64,000 bases of DNA from Xenococcus sp. MO_188.B8 (GCA_030065615.1 JASJDR010000004.1:1-64000), one strand, 5' to 3'. Counted from the stretch's first letter, positions 20,028 through 32,847 are shown. Notes: generated by a model from the sequence alone, not told the origin. Numbers and translations are program-made.

Positions 20028-20171
20028 GGTAAATTTCAGGGCAAAAGACTGATTACAACAGTTTTGAGAATTACCTAGAGAATTACCTAACTGTATTTCC
20101 TCTCACGATACATTGATTCGATTATTTGCTCGTTTAAAACCAGTGTAATTACAGCAATTTTTTTTGAACTA

Positions 20172-21309
20172 TACTTTGCACGGTCAAAACTTGCGTTTTA
20201 GTTCCAAAGATAATAATCTAGCCAACAGTCAAAGCAAGGAGCAAAGCTAAGGCTAAGGCATGATTTACCTTGAATTTAGCGAAGAAGAGAAACAATCTCT
20301 CTATTATGAACGATTTCATCATCCTCATCCGAGAGTGCAGAAAAAGATGGAAGCCCTCTGGTTAAAAAGTCAAAAACTGCCTCATCATCAAATTAGTAAA
20401 TTAGCAGGAATCTCTCCTAATACTTTACGAAGTTATCTCAAAGATTACCAAGTAGGAGGGATAGAAAAATTGAAAGAAATTAATTTCTATCGACCTCAAA
20501 GTGAGCTGGAGAATCATCGTTCAACCCTAAAAGCTTATTTCCTTAAACAGCCTCCAGCCACTATCAATGAAGCGATCGCTACCATTGAATTATTAACAGG
20601 AATTAAACGCAGTCCGACCCAAGGAGCGGAAATTTCGTAGAATCGATGGGAATGCGTTGTCTGAAAGTAGGACAGGGACCATCTAAAGCCGACCCAGAGC
20701 GACAAGCAGAGTATCAAAAAAAAAAGCTTGAACCTAGACTAGAAGAGGCCAAGTTACTCAAGAGAGCCGTTTTTTTTGTAGATGCTGCTCACTTTGTCAT
20801 GGGAGCTTTTTTAGGAATGATTTGGTGTTTTAAAAGAGTCTTTATTAAATCTCCTTCTGGTCGAAAAAGATTTAATGTTTTAGGAGCATTAAATGCCATC
20901 ACTCATGAAATAATCACGGTGACTAATGATAGTTATATTACAGGAACTCAAGTATGTGAACTCTTGAGAAAGTTAGCCGACTTAAAATTAACAATTCCCA
21001 TTACTTTGGTCTTAGATAATGCTCGTTATCAAAAGTGTCAAGTAGTCCAGAATTTAGCTGAGGAATTGGGAATAGAGTTACTCTACTTGCCTCCTTATTC
21101 TCCCAACTTGAATTTGATTGAGAGGCTCTGGAAATTTGTGAAAAAGAAATGTTTATATGCCAAGTATTATGCCGATTTTTCTCAGTTTTCTTCAGCTATC
21201 TCTGGTTGTCTGGATGAAGCTCATTTGAAGCATAAGAAGGAACTTGATTCATTGCTGACTTTGCGATTTCAGACTTTCGATAAAACTCAGATTATGAACG
21301 TGTGAAGTA
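20172..21309 (+). mobile_element. IS630-family insertion sequence with terminal inverted repeats
   Basis: The ends TACTTTGCACGGTCA (20172-20186) and TGAACGTGTGAAGTA (21295-21309) are inverted repeats matching at 12 of 15 positions. Each end is flanked by TA (20170-20171 and 21310-21311), the target duplication expected of IS630/Tc1-like elements. The 1138-bp length fits the family. Confidence 0.75.
20260..21305 (+). pseudogene. IS630 transposase split by a frameshift
   Basis: The first frame (20260-20640) gives 126 residues with the helix-turn-helix HHQISKLAGISPNTLRSYLK. The second (to 21305) holds the DDE catalytic core: D in FFVDAAHFVMG, D in LVLDNARYQKC and E in SPNLNLIERLWKFVKKK. One extra base between 20623 and 20630 explains the break: deleting it gives QERKFVESMGMR, the expected linker. 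It may be a simple mutation or a programmed frameshift as in some relatives. The stop codon lies inside the right terminal repeat. Confidence 0.85.
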
Positions 21310-21514
21310 TAGATAGAATTAAATCTGTTCTTCAAAAAGATGAGAAAGATATTGAGCATGACTATTATCAAGTGTTTGCCGTGATGCACTCCCAACGCTG
21401 ACACGCTAATGCGTTACAGCGTGAGCTTCTCTTCCCTTGCGGGTTGAGCATTTTTGAGTGACTGAAAAGACTATAGATCAATAAAATGTTTAATTAAAGT
21501 ATAATTTCCCCAGC

Positions 21515-22405
21515 TTAATTATTAACTGAAAATAGATTCTTAATTGCTGCTTGAATATCGGTTTGTTTAACTAAAGATTCCCCGATTAAAACTGCAGCAG
21601 CACCAGCATTTTCAACAAAATCTATATCTTGCGGTGTATGTAAACCTGATTCACTAACAACTAGAATATTGCGTGATTGTAAAATTTCTTTTCTCGCTTC
21701 TAGAATCTCTTTTGTGGTTGATAAATTAACAGAAAAATCTTGTAAATTTCGGTTATTAATTCCTACTAAAGTTACACCATCGATCGCAAGAACTCGATCC
21801 AATTCTTCCAAAGTATGAACTTCAATCAAAGGAGTCATCCCCAAAGATTGGACAATTTTGACAAAATATTTTAAATCTTGATCTTTGAGAATAGCAGCAA
21901 TTAATAAAACGGCATCCGCCCCTTTAGCGCGAGCAAAATATATTTGATAGGGATAAATAACAAACTCTTTGCAGAGTAAGGGTAAATCTACTGTTTGACG
22001 AACTAAACTCAGGTTATCAAAGCTACCTTGAAAAAACTTACTATCGGTTAAAACAGATAAACAACTAGCACCACCTGATTCATAGGCTTTAGCTATAGCT
22101 GCTGGATTAAAATCTGCCCGAATAATTCCTTTTGAAGGAGAAGCTTTTTTTACTTCAGCAATTAACGCTGGGGAAGTTTTGCCATGACGTAATGCTGCTA
22201 GAAAATCCTTGGGTGCTTCAACGGTTGCTACCTGCTGACGTAACTGCATTAGCGGCAAGCGATCGCGCATTTTAGCTACTTCAACTTCCTTATGCCAAAC
22301 AATCTCTTCTAAAATATGTTGCGCTTCGGTATTGGGAATCTTACTCTGATAAACAACTTCTCCTGTATTTACTTGTGGATTAGGATTAATTCTTCTAATT
22401 TCCAT
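21515..22405 (-). CDS. trpC: Indole-3-glycerol phosphate synthase
   Basis: 296 residues, the length of cyanobacterial TrpC with its N-terminal extension. It closes the indole ring of indole-3-glycerol phosphate in tryptophan synthesis. The TIM-barrel motifs are visible: [73 protein letters not shown] and [11 protein letters not shown]. The catalytic lysines and glutamates lie in these blocks. It stands apart from other trp genes, as is common in cyanobacteria. The gap 21310-21514 upstream of its 3' end holds only a short palindromic repeat. Confidence 0.97.
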   Translation of the reverse strand: MEIRRINPNPQVNTGEVVYQSKIPNTEAQHILEEIVWHKEVEVAKMRDRLPLMQLRQQVATVEAPKDFLAALRHGKTSPALIAEVKKASPSKGIIRADFNPAAIAKAYESGGASCLSVLTDSKFFQGSFDNLSLVRQTVDLPLLCKEFVIYPYQIYFARAKGADAVLLIAAILKDQDLKYFVKIVQSLGMTPLIEVHTLEELDRVLAIDGVTLVGINNRNLQDFSVNLSTTKEILEARKEILQSRNILVVSESGLHTPQDIDFVENAGAAAVLIGESLVKQTDIQAAIKNLFSVNN

Positions 22406-22571
22406 AATATTTATATTTAGCTGTATAAAATCAAATTAGCTAGTAGGAATAGGGAGCAGAGTGCAGGAAGCAGTTGAAAAAATTTGTAATTAATTCTTTA
22501 TTCTTTCTATTATTCTTACTGACTCTTGACTTCCCCTCCTCGGAGGGGTTAGGGGTGGGTGACTCTTGACT

Positions 22572-23501
22572 TTACAAAACCTGTGCTCTTAACCAAGCGA
22601 TTGGTAAGGTCGCTATTTTCTGCGGTTTTCTGACAAAAGCCCGTTTATTAAATACATCATAATTATTTCTCTCGATCGCGCCCAAAATTCCTTGATAGAG
22701 CATCAAAGAAGCCCAGACTGGTAACCGAGAATCCCTAATTAAGTAACTAATACCTCTTTCTGCCTGATGATAATATTGTCGCGCTCGTTTGATTTGAAAA
22801 CGCATCATGGCTTTCCAGCGCTCATCATTAACCCCAGCCAACAAATCCTGTTCTGTATAGTTAAAAGACGCTAAATCATCTAAGGGCAAGTAAATCCTTC
22901 CTCTGCCCGCGTCTTCTCCCACATCTCGCAGAATATTGGTCAATTGCATGGCAATGCCCAGCGCGATCGCTTCTTGAGTGGGAATATAAACTGGTTGATC
23001 GCGTTTCCAGGGAACATTAGTGTGATGATCGCGAATTCCCAGAACAGCATTGGACATCAAACCCACTGTTCCTGCTACCCGATAACAATAGAGTTTGAGT
23101 TCGTCGAAAGTTTGATAACGACTTCGATACAAATCCATTCTTTGTCCAGCAATCATATCGCGAAAAGGCTGGATATCCATGGGAAAGCGTTGCACCACAT
23201 CGGCTAATGCCACATCGGTATCATCTAGAGGGTTTCCGGCAAAAACTGATTCTAGTTGATGTTCCCATCGGGCTAAAGTTTCATCAGTCGTAAATCTGGC
23301 TTTTTCGCCATCTACTAGTTCATCTGTACGACGACACCAAGCGTAGATTGCCCAAATAGCTTTACTTTTTTCTTTGGGCATGAGTAATGTACCGAGGTAA
23401 AAGGTTTTAGCATAGTCTGCCGTTATTTGACGACAATACTCGTAGGACTCGGTAACGGAGATTAATTTGGGTTTGGTTTTTGGTTTAGGTATTTGCAGCA
23501 T
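22572..23501 (-). CDS. crtB: Phytoene synthase
   Basis: 309 residues. It condenses two geranylgeranyl diphosphates to phytoene, the first committed carotenoid step. The motifs are clear: AKTFYLGTLLMP, then AIYAWCRRTDELVDG containing the first aspartate-rich DELVD motif, YCYRVAGTVGLMS, and GIAMQLTNILRDVGEDAGRG containing the second. It lies 120 bp downstream of crtP on the same strand, the usual cyanobacterial arrangement. Its downstream gap holds a CCCCTCC/GGAGGGG palindrome. Confidence 0.97.
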   Translation of the reverse strand: MLQIPKPKTKPKLISVTESYEYCRQITADYAKTFYLGTLLMPKEKSKAIWAIYAWCRRTDELVDGEKARFTTDETLARWEHQLESVFAGNPLDDTDVALADVVQRFPMDIQPFRDMIAGQRMDLYRSRYQTFDELKLYCYRVAGTVGLMSNAVLGIRDHHTNVPWKRDQPVYIPTQEAIALGIAMQLTNILRDVGEDAGRGRIYLPLDDLASFNYTEQDLLAGVNDERWKAMMRFQIKRARQYYHQAERGISYLIRDSRLPVWASLMLYQGILGAIERNNYDVFNKRAFVRKPQKIATLPIAWLRAQVL

Positions 23502-23621
23502 TCACGACTCAAGCAGAAGCAGTCTTTGGTTTAGAAGCAAAGTTAAGCTAATTAATCGATATTTCACAAGATTATTTAGCATTGTCTCATCCAATGGGTT
23601 GATTTGGACAAGATGAATTGA

Positions 23622-25040
<1,419 letters not shown>

Positions 25041-25463
25041 TTAAATACTCTGTCTCTACAATAATTTACTTAACCTTAGTTATTATACTTTGCATTTCGT
25101 TACATTCAATTTATTTTTTCTTAACAAAACTTGAATACTACAAGAAGACAAGGAAAATGATATTTCTCCTATGGAACTTGGGTATTATATTTGCATTATA
25201 AAAAGACTGTGCCTAGTCAGCGGTCAATAGCTGTATGTTACTTATTTGTTACCAATTACGAGTTTCTGGTTAGTATTTCGGAGGTGTTAAAACAAAATCA
25301 AACTCTTTATTTGAGTAATATTGCGGATAAAATGGCCATAATCAATCATTACGATTCTCAAAAGATAGTTATTTATCTTTAAGTCTATATGCTTACAGTA
25401 CCAATTACTCATTTGTCATGTAGCTGCTCTCTACTATAGTTCCAATCTTCAAGTAGTATTAAG

Positions 25464-27182
25464 ATGAACAATTCTGATAGATATATTTTAGGTATTAATT
25501 CTGCTTACCAAGAGTCTTCTGCTTGCTTGATCCATGATGGTCAAATTGTAATGGCAATTGAAGAAGAAAGACTTAATCGAATTAAACATGCTAAACCAGC
25601 AGCAGTAAATAATCCTCATATCTTGCCTTTACAATCGATACAACTTTGCTTAGAAAAAGCAGGAATTAGTTTTCAAGATCTAGATCATATAGGTTATTCA
25701 TTTAATCCAGAAAAGAGATTGTTAAATAGGGATCTGCAAGAACCCTGTATTGATGGAGATTGGGGCAGTGAATCAGGAGAAGAGATATTTTATCAGAAAC
25801 TACAACAAATTACCCAGGTTCTGAGCGATTTTGCCGGTGAGGATCTAACTAGAAAATTCAAATGGCTCGATCACCATTTATGCCATGCTGCGAGTGCCTA
25901 TTTTGTTTCACCCTATGAAGATGCTGCTGTCCTGGTAGTCGATGGCATTGGAGAGTTCGAATCTACTACTCTCTATCACGGAACAGCTAACAAATTATCA
26001 AAATTACATAGTATTAATTATCCCCATAGTCTGGGCTTTTTATGGGAAAAAATGGCAGAGTTTCTTGGCTTTAGTAAGTATGATGCCTGCAAGATTATGG
26101 GACTTGCTTCCTATGGGCATTATAGTTACAATTACAATGTATTTAAAAAGTTTATTCATACTGGATCGGGAACTTTTGCGATCGATAATGACATTCTTAA
26201 GTTTAGAGTTAATGATTTTACTGCCTTAGAAGAATTATTTGGTCGCAGACGCCAAGAAGATGAACAACTAGAAGAAAGTCATGCAGATATTGCAGCGGCA
26301 TTACAAAAAATTACGGAAGAAATTGTTTTAGAGTTAGCCCACGATCTCTATCGTCGAACAAAAAGTAAAAATCTTTGTCTTGCGGGAGGAGTTGCTTTAA
26401 ACTGCTTTGTCAACGGCATCTTGCAAGAACATAGTTCCTATGAAAATATCTACATTCAACCTGCTGCCCATGATGCAGGAACAGCAATTGGGGCAGCTTA
26501 TATTTTATGGAATCAAATCTTGGATCAGCCTAAAATCTATATTATGGATCATCCTTACTTAGGACCAGAATATACGCAAGACGAAATCAAAACTGTTCTT
26601 GAGAGCAATAATCTCAAATACTCTTATCATGAAAATATTGAGGAAGTTACTGCTAATTTAATTGCAGAAGGGTATATTATTGGCTGGTTTCAAGGAAAAG
26701 CTGAAATTGGTCCCAGGGCATTAGGCAATAGATCCTTACTAGCAGATCCACGACGTCCTTACATGAAGGATATTATTAATATAAAAGTTAAAAAACGAGA
26801 AGGATTTCGCCCCTTTGCCCCCTCAATTTTGGTAGAAAAAGTTGATGAGTGGTTTAGAATTCCCAATAGACAGCTTGCTTCAAATTTTATGTCCTTTGCT
26901 TATGACGTGGTGAAGAGTAAACGAAAATTCATTCCTGCCGTTACTCATGTTGATGGCACTAGTAGAATTCAAGCTGTGCCAAAATCATCGAATTATAAAT
27001 ATTATAAATTGATCGAAGAGTTTGAAAAAATTACAGGAGTTCCTATTATTTTGAACACTTCTTTCAACAAAATGGAGCCCATTGTCTGTAGTCCACAGGA
27101 TGCGGTTAATACCATGAAAAAAGCTAGTTTGTACTATCTAGTTATTGGAAATTTTTTAGTTGATAATACCTGGTCCAAGTAA
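25464..27182 (+). CDS. Carbamoyltransferase (NodU/TobZ family)
   Basis: 572 residues starting YILGINSAYQESSACLIHDG, the N-terminal Kae1-like motif. HHLCHAASAYFVSPYEDAAV carries the metal-binding histidines, GGVALNCFVNG the ATP-binding loop, and the C-terminal YrdC-like part contains GPRALGNRSLLADPR and REGFRPFAPSIL. The family transfers carbamoyl groups to hydroxyls of secondary metabolites or sugars. No biosynthetic genes adjoin, so the acceptor is unknown. Confidence 0.95.
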   Translation: MNNSDRYILGINSAYQESSACLIHDGQIVMAIEEERLNRIKHAKPAAVNNPHILPLQSIQLCLEKAGISFQDLDHIGYSFNPEKRLLNRDLQEPCIDGDWGSESGEEIFYQKLQQITQVLSDFAGEDLTRKFKWLDHHLCHAASAYFVSPYEDAAVLVVDGIGEFESTTLYHGTANKLSKLHSINYPHSLGFLWEKMAEFLGFSKYDACKIMGLASYGHYSYNYNVFKKFIHTGSGTFAIDNDILKFRVNDFTALEELFGRRRQEDEQLEESHADIAAALQKITEEIVLELAHDLYRRTKSKNLCLAGGVALNCFVNGILQEHSSYENIYIQPAAHDAGTAIGAAYILWNQILDQPKIYIMDHPYLGPEYTQDEIKTVLESNNLKYSYHENIEEVTANLIAEGYIIGWFQGKAEIGPRALGNRSLLADPRRPYMKDIINIKVKKREGFRPFAPSILVEKVDEWFRIPNRQLASNFMSFAYDVVKSKRKFIPAVTHVDGTSRIQAVPKSSNYKYYKLIEEFEKITGVPIILNTSFNKMEPIVCSPQDAVNTMKKASLYYLVIGNFLVDNTWSK

Positions 27183-27546
27183 GTAGATGTTTAAAATAAA
27201 TTGACGAGCTCGGGAAGGAGACTGCAATAGAAATACTAACTAATGTATTTAGAGGAGAGGCAAGGGAAATATAACACCGGACAAAATTCTGGCCAATTAT
27301 TTTCACTCACCTGCACTAGTTATCTTTTCTGGTATTACGGAAGATAACAATAGGATTGCTTTCGCTAACAGTATCTGCTAAACTTCTGTTGTTGAGCTGG
27401 CGACCAAATTAGAGAATCTATTGATGTCAAGATCTAACTGAAGTGCGATCATGCTAGGAATCAAAACTAGAGCTGACAAAGCTTTTAGCTATTTGTCCTT
27501 GGAGCAGCTTCCCGAGCTTGAGACGTATATGCAAGAGATACCAACC

Positions 27547-27957
27547 ATGAAAATTCTGCTAGTAGAAGACGACCCTGGGGATGTGGAACTAACTCAGCAA
27601 GCCCTCTCTGAATCCCAACTGGCGCTCGACCTCCGAGTCGTCAGCAATGGAGAGTCTGCTCTGGCTTTTCTGCGCCAGGAAGGAGAGTATCGTTCAGCTG
27701 AGCGACCAGACCTGGTGATACTAGATCTCAACCTCCCTGGCTTGGATGGGCAAGAGATCCTGGCAGAAATTAGAAATGACCCGCACCTTAAGCTGATTCC
27801 CGTGGTTATTTTCAGTACCTCTTCAGCACCTGAAGATATTAACAACAGCTACGAGTTGGGGGCTAACTGCTACCTTCAAAAGCCGGCTGACTTGGAAGAG
27901 GCCCCATTAATTGTCCAGTGTGTCGAAAATTTCTGGATTAATGTGGTTCAGCAATAG
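27547..27957 (+). CDS. Single-domain response regulator (Rcp1-like)
   Basis: About 136 residues from the ATG at 27547, placed immediately before KILLVEDDPGDVELTQQALS; an earlier start at 27451 adds 32 residues of doubtful character. The phosphoacceptor aspartate is in DLVILDLNLPGLDG, the switch threonine/serine region in VVIFSTSSAPEDI, and the lysine in CYLQKPADLEE. This is the type that partners phytochrome-like kinases, but no kinase is near. The gene is more GC-rich than its neighbours. The gap 27183-27546 holds no further gene. Confidence 0.9.
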   Translation: MKILLVEDDPGDVELTQQALSESQLALDLRVVSNGESALAFLRQEGEYRSAERPDLVILDLNLPGLDGQEILAEIRNDPHLKLIPVVIFSTSSAPEDINNSYELGANCYLQKPADLEEAPLIVQCVENFWINVVQQ

Positions 27958-28193
27958 TCCTAAAAAGCAAACAAGCAAAGGATGAATGCACAGCTCTCTA
28001 AAACTTTAATCTATCTCTTTTTAATCTTGAACGAGACAGACCTACTATCAGGGGCTAACTATCAGTGAAGGGACTACAATGAGCAATTTATTCTTCACCC
28101 ATCGGGCATGATCGTGATGGCGCAGAAACTAGTCCAACTTTCTGAAAGCTTTGTGGTACAATTCCTGCAACGTCGCCTCTTATTTCTCAAAAG

Positions 28194-29540
28194 ATGAACC
28201 AGACTCAAAAAATCAGATCCAGACGCAGGCGGGGTATCATTCTCACTGCTCAGGGATGGGAAAAATTGATGCAGGCTAAATCAGATGCGGAATATGAGTA
28301 TAACTCCGGCAAGCGCTATACCCTGGAAGCTTTGAGTGAGCTTACTGGCTTGGATACCAACACCCTCTCGAAAGTATGGAGTCAGTCAACTCCCGTAGAC
28401 AAAAGAACACTGAAATCTTGTTTTGCTGCTTTTAACTTAACTCTAGCGACTACTGATTATTGCCATCCAGAAGTAGCATCCGAAAAGAGAAGACAGCCAG
28501 AAGAGCTGAGGGAATTAGAATCCCATTTCCAGCCAGAAGTCCCAGGAGGTCAAATGGCGGTTAACTCTCCCTTTTATATAGAGCGCTTGCCAATCGAAGC
28601 TAAATGTTACCAAACCATCAGACAACCCGGGTCTCTAATTCGCCTCAAAGCTGCTAAAGGAAGTGGAAAAAGTTCCCTGATGGCCAGAATTTTAGCTCAG
28701 GCAGCTCAGTCAGGAGGTCGGACTTTATCTGTGAGCTTTCAGCTTGCGGATACAACCACTTTAAAAAACCTAGATACTTTTTTAAAGTGGTTCTGTAACT
28801 ATGTCACTCTCAAATTAAATTTACCTAACCGCATAGAAGAACATTGGAGTGATTTTTTCGGCAGCAAGCTGAGTTGTAGTGCTTATTTTGAGAATTACTT
28901 ACTGCCGCAAATTCAAAAACCTTTGGTGTTAGGCTTAGATGAAGTTGATCGCCTTTTTAACTATCCAGACCTAGCGGAGGACTTTTTCGGACTTTTGCGC
29001 AACTGGCATGAAGAAGCGAAAAATCTAGAAATTTGGCAAAGACTGCGTTTAATCGTCGTACACTCCACAGAAGTTTATATCCCCCTCAACGTTAACAAAT
29101 CCCCCTTCAATGTCGGCTTGCCCATTTATTTGCCAGCTCTGACAGAGGAGCAAGTGCAAGATTTGGCCAGGAGATATCAACTAAATTGGTCCCGAGAGCA
29201 GGTGCAGAAATTGATGGTCATAGTAGGCGGCAGTCCTTATCTAGTCCAGATGGCTCTCTATCACATTCAACAGCAGCAACTAACCCTCGAAGAGCTGGAA
29301 CAAATTTCTGCTGACTCTCCCGCTATTTATCGAGATCACTTGCAACAACAAATGTGGAGCCTTAACCAGAATCCAGAACTCAAAGCAGCCTTTGCTCAGG
29401 TGGTTAATAGTGATTACCCTGTGGAGTTAGATCTGGTCAAGGCTTTCAAATTAGAGAGTATTGGTTTAATTTGTCTTGAAGGGAAGCAGGCGGTTCCCAG
29501 TTGCCAACTCTACAAGCGCTGCTTTTTCCAGCAGTCTTGA
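28194..29540 (+). CDS. AAA-like (AAA_35) STAND-type ATPase with N-terminal HTH-like domain
   Basis: 448 residues. The N-terminal 90 residues (RRRGIILTAQGWEKLMQAKS, SELTGLDTNTLSKVW) look like the DNA-binding-like vMAP domain of cyanobacterial signalling proteins. From about 120, PFYIERLPIEAKCYQTI starts the AAA_35 domain with Walker A AAKGSGKSSLMAR and Walker B KPLVLGLDEVDRLF. In this family the ATPase is usually fused to WD40, TPR or CHAT modules; none is fused here. Codon use is more GC-rich than the flanks, as for the response regulator upstream. Confidence 0.88.
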   Translation: MNQTQKIRSRRRRGIILTAQGWEKLMQAKSDAEYEYNSGKRYTLEALSELTGLDTNTLSKVWSQSTPVDKRTLKSCFAAFNLTLATTDYCHPEVASEKRRQPEELRELESHFQPEVPGGQMAVNSPFYIERLPIEAKCYQTIRQPGSLIRLKAAKGSGKSSLMARILAQAAQSGGRTLSVSFQLADTTTLKNLDTFLKWFCNYVTLKLNLPNRIEEHWSDFFGSKLSCSAYFENYLLPQIQKPLVLGLDEVDRLFNYPDLAEDFFGLLRNWHEEAKNLEIWQRLRLIVVHSTEVYIPLNVNKSPFNVGLPIYLPALTEEQVQDLARRYQLNWSREQVQKLMVIVGGSPYLVQMALYHIQQQQLTLEELEQISADSPAIYRDHLQQQMWSLNQNPELKAAFAQVVNSDYPVELDLVKAFKLESIGLICLEGKQAVPSCQLYKRCFFQQS

Positions 29541-29689
29541 CATCTTTCGTGAGCTAAAAGTTAGAAAAAAGTGAACGGTAAAATAACCAAGATCAACAGA
29601 ATCCAGAAGAAGCAAATGCGACCAGAACCTTGTAATCCACCTATTGAATTGTCACCGAAAGAAGCAAAAATCGTCAACACCTCGATTGG

Positions 29690-29765
29690 GTATGCTGGAC
29701 GGGGCGTACAAGTTCCGCCGTTGTACGGCGGAATCAGCCCCTTGGAAACCCCAGCACCCCTCTCG
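29690..29765. ncRNA. Candidate structured RNA or mobile-element end
   Basis: Nested complementary arms are visible: GCTGG/CCAGC, GGGGC/GCCCC and TTCCGCC/GGCGGAA, with an alternative pairing GTACAA/TTGTAC. Such GC-rich folding stands out in AT-rich DNA. It could be the end of a lost IS200/IS605 element. The rest of the gap 29541-29925 shows no convincing gene on either strand. Confidence 0.35.
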
Positions 29766-29925
29766 GTCAAACTAATCAAGAAAGCCAAACTCTTTCCCAT
29801 TTTTACGGGAAATTCGCCACTTATTGTTTGACGAGGTATTTCAAGCAGAACTATAAAGACGCCCATCTCCCCTGTAGGGGATATTTTATAGAGATGTGAT
29901 GGGACGAATAGGGTTTCCTCGTTCC

Positions 29926-32589
29926 TTAGATAACTGTTGCTTCTGTAGCCTCCAGAATACGCTTGTCTTCTTCTTTAGCAAACGTCAACTTATTATCAAC
30001 AAAATCAACTAAAATCCTATCTCCTTCAGTAAAACTATTATCGAGAATTTTCGTGGCAATGGGATTCTCTAATTCCCTTTGAATAGCTCTTTTAAGAGGG
30101 CGAGCCCCAAAAGCAGGATCGTAACCAACCTCGACTATTCTATCTAATGCCGAATCTGATAATTTAATCGCAATTTTTTGTTCTGCCAGTAAATTCTCAA
30201 TTCTTTTAATTTGAATAGAGACAATATCGCGTAATTGTTCCCGTTTCAAGGAATGGAAAATAATTAGATCATCAATGCGATTGACAAATTCAGGACGGAA
30301 ATGTTTTCTCAGAGCTTGGGTAACTCGTTTTTCGACTTCTTCGTAATTCGTATCATCATCGCCCGAGATATTGAGAATATGTTCACTACCGACATTACTC
30401 GTCATCACGATAATCGTATTGCGAAAATCGACAACTCTTCCTTGAGAATCGGTAATTCTGCCATCATCAAGAACCTGGAGCAAAATATTAAACACATCTT
30501 TGTGGGCTTTTTCTACTTCGTCCAGCAATACTACAGAATAGGGACGACGACGCACAGCTTCTGATAATTGACCCCCTTCTTCATATCCTACATATCCAGG
30601 AGGCGCACCAACCAGACGGGATACGGCGTGTTTTTCCATATATTCCGACATATCAATGCGGATCATGGCATCTTCACTATCAAATAAAAAGGCTGCTAAA
30701 GCTCTAGCTAATTCTGTTTTTCCGACTCCAGTAGGGCCCATAAACAAAAATGAACCGATTGGTCTACCAGGATCTTTCATACCTGCCCTAGCTCGACGAA
30801 TGGCCGCTGAGACAACAGCTACTGCTTCTTCTTGTCCAATAACCCGGTGGTGTAAATGTCCTTCTAATTGGAGTAGTTTTTGTTTTTCTGATTCTAAAAG
30901 ACGGTTTATGGGGACACCTGTCCAATTAGCCACGATTTCGGCAATATCCGATTCGGTTACTTCTTCTCTGAGTAAAGCAGTCTCTTGAGATTGTAGTTCA
31001 ATAAGTTTTGTTTCTTTAGTTTCTAAGCTGCGTTGCAGGACTTCTAGCTTGCCATATTTTAACTGGGCGGCTTTTTCTAGGTCATAGGCTCTTTCTGCTT
31101 GTTCAACTTGGAGACGTAATTTTTCTTCTTCTTCCTTGAGAGAGTTGATTTCATCTAGCAATTCTTTTTCTGAGGTCCATTGGTCAGAAAGTTCTTGTTG
31201 TTTGCCTTTTAATTCGTCGATTTCGGCTTGAATTTTTTGCAACCGTTCTTTAGATGCACGATCTACGGTTAACATACCAGGACGCTGACTTTCTCCCTCT
31301 AAAGAGAGTTTTTCCATCTGAAGCTGCATGACTCGACGGTCGATAACTTCCAGTTCCACAGGTTTAGAAGTGATCTCCATTTTTAGTTTTGCGGCTGCTT
31401 CATCTACCAGGTCTATCGCTTTATCAGGTAAAAATCTTTCCGTAATATAACGATCCGATAAGGTTGCCGCAGCAACTAGAGCAGAATCGGTAATCTTAAC
31501 TCCATGATGTACTTCGTAACGCTCCTTGAGTCCCCGTAAAATTGAAATCGTATCTTCTACTGTGGGTTGCTTAACGTAAACCTGTTGGAAGCGTCTTTCT
31601 AAGGCCGGATCTTTTTCGATATGTTTGCGATATTCATCTAAGGTTGTCGCCCCAATACAACGCAACTCACCCCGAGCCAACATCGGTTTTAGCAAATTTC
31701 CTGCATCCATAGCTCCCCCTTCACGAGAACCGGCACCGACAACAGTATGCACCTCATCGATAAAGAGGACAATTTGTCCTTCCGACTCGGTTACTTCCTT
31801 CAGAACATTGCGCAAGCGATCTTCAAATTCTCCCCGATATTTTGCTCCGGCAATCAGACTTCCCATATCGAGACAAATTAACTGACGATTTTTCAAGGAC
31901 TCAGGAACATCCCCATTAACTATGCGTTGTGCCAGCCCTTCTGCGATCGCAGTCTTCCCAACCCCAGGTTCGCCAATTAACACAGGATTATTCTTCTGCC
32001 GACGGGAAAGTACTTGAATTACCCTTCTGATCTCCTCATCTCTACCAATTACCGGATCTAACCTCCCAGAACGGGCTGCTTCAGTGAGATCTCGTCCGTA
32101 TTTTTCTAAGGATTGATATTGATCTTCTTGGTTTTGTTCGGTTACTTTCTGCGAACCTCGAATAGACTTGATCGTCTTTTCTAAATCTTGAGGATCGAGA
32201 TTGAAAGCTCGTAAAGTACGTTTACCAATCCTTGTATCTTCAGCAAATGCGACTAAAATATGCCCTACAGAGATATACTTATCATCCCAACTTTGACGAC
32301 AAGATTCTGCGCGATCAAGCATTTTATCAAGACCTTGACCAAGATAGAGTTGAGAGCCGCCAATTTTTGGTTGACGATGAGTAAATACTTCTATCTGCTT
32401 CTTGAGACGCTCAACCTCAACATTAGATTTTTCTAAAATAGTACTAGCTAGCCCTTCCTGTTCCAGCAAAGCCAGGATGAGATGTTCTACTTCTAAATTT
32501 TGATTTTGAAATTGTTTAGCTATTTCCTGGGACTGAACAATCGCATTCCAAGCTTGTTCTGTAAATTTACTAGAATCGGTAGGCTGCAT
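29926..32589 (-). CDS. clpB: ATP-dependent disaggregase ClpB
   Basis: 887 residues. It rescues aggregated proteins together with DnaK. The N-domain starts [23 protein letters not shown]1 has [20 protein letters not shown] and [12 protein letters not shown]; a coiled-coil middle domain (about 400-540) distinguishes ClpB from ClpC; AAA2 has [17 protein letters not shown] and [14 protein letters not shown]. Cyanobacteria usually hold two ClpB copies; which this one is cannot be told. Read on the minus strand, the gene has no evident heat-shock CIRCE element upstream. Confidence 0.97.
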   Translation of the reverse strand: MQPTDSSKFTEQAWNAIVQSQEIAKQFQNQNLEVEHLILALLEQEGLASTILEKSNVEVERLKKQIEVFTHRQPKIGGSQLYLGQGLDKMLDRAESCRQSWDDKYISVGHILVAFAEDTRIGKRTLRAFNLDPQDLEKTIKSIRGSQKVTEQNQEDQYQSLEKYGRDLTEAARSGRLDPVIGRDEEIRRVIQVLSRRQKNNPVLIGEPGVGKTAIAEGLAQRIVNGDVPESLKNRQLICLDMGSLIAGAKYRGEFEDRLRNVLKEVTESEGQIVLFIDEVHTVVGAGSREGGAMDAGNLLKPMLARGELRCIGATTLDEYRKHIEKDPALERRFQQVYVKQPTVEDTISILRGLKERYEVHHGVKITDSALVAAATLSDRYITERFLPDKAIDLVDEAAAKLKMEITSKPVELEVIDRRVMQLQMEKLSLEGESQRPGMLTVDRASKERLQKIQAEIDELKGKQQELSDQWTSEKELLDEINSLKEEEEKLRLQVEQAERAYDLEKAAQLKYGKLEVLQRSLETKETKLIELQSQETALLREEVTESDIAEIVANWTGVPINRLLESEKQKLLQLEGHLHHRVIGQEEAVAVVSAAIRRARAGMKDPGRPIGSFLFMGPTGVGKTELARALAAFLFDSEDAMIRIDMSEYMEKHAVSRLVGAPPGYVGYEEGGQLSEAVRRRPYSVVLLDEVEKAHKDVFNILLQVLDDGRITDSQGRVVDFRNTIIVMTSNVGSEHILNISGDDDTNYEEVEKRVTQALRKHFRPEFVNRIDDLIIFHSLKREQLRDIVSIQIKRIENLLAEQKIAIKLSDSALDRIVEVGYDPAFGARPLKRAIQRELENPIATKILDNSFTEGDRILVDFVDNKLTFAKEEDKRILEATEATVI

Positions 32590-32808
32590 ACTAAAGGTTA
32601 CGATAAATAGATTAGTTCTTATAAAATCTGTTTTAGTCGTAAGTATAGCAAGGTTGGGTTGTTTCCGTGAATACGGAGATTAGGGACTAGGGCATTGGGC
32701 ACTTAGTATAAAGATGAGAGATTAAGGATGAGGTAATAAGTAATTTCCTTACTTTCCGTATCTTACTCTTGCCGATCTTGCTCGTTCCTTACTTTCTGCC
32801 AAACAAAA

Positions 32809-32847
32809 AGCTCCCTAACATTTAATTTCTTAGAGAACTTTTTTTTC
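32809..32847 (+). terminator. Rho-independent terminator, possibly bidirectional
   Basis: AGCTCCCTAA (32809-32818) pairs with TTAGAGAACT (32830-32839) allowing G-U pairs, and a T run follows; on the opposite strand the hairpin ends in TTTTTG. The gap 32590-32808 contains only AT-rich sequence. Confidence 0.55.

Noticed and set aside
25191-25382. 63-codon plus-strand frame between crtP and the carbamoyltransferase gene
   Set aside because: No ribosome site, no recognisable motif, and lies in a divergent promoter region.
29561-29866. Overlapping frames on both strands after the AAA_35 gene
   Set aside because: Both run through the GC-rich hairpin; neither has a family-like sequence or a good start.
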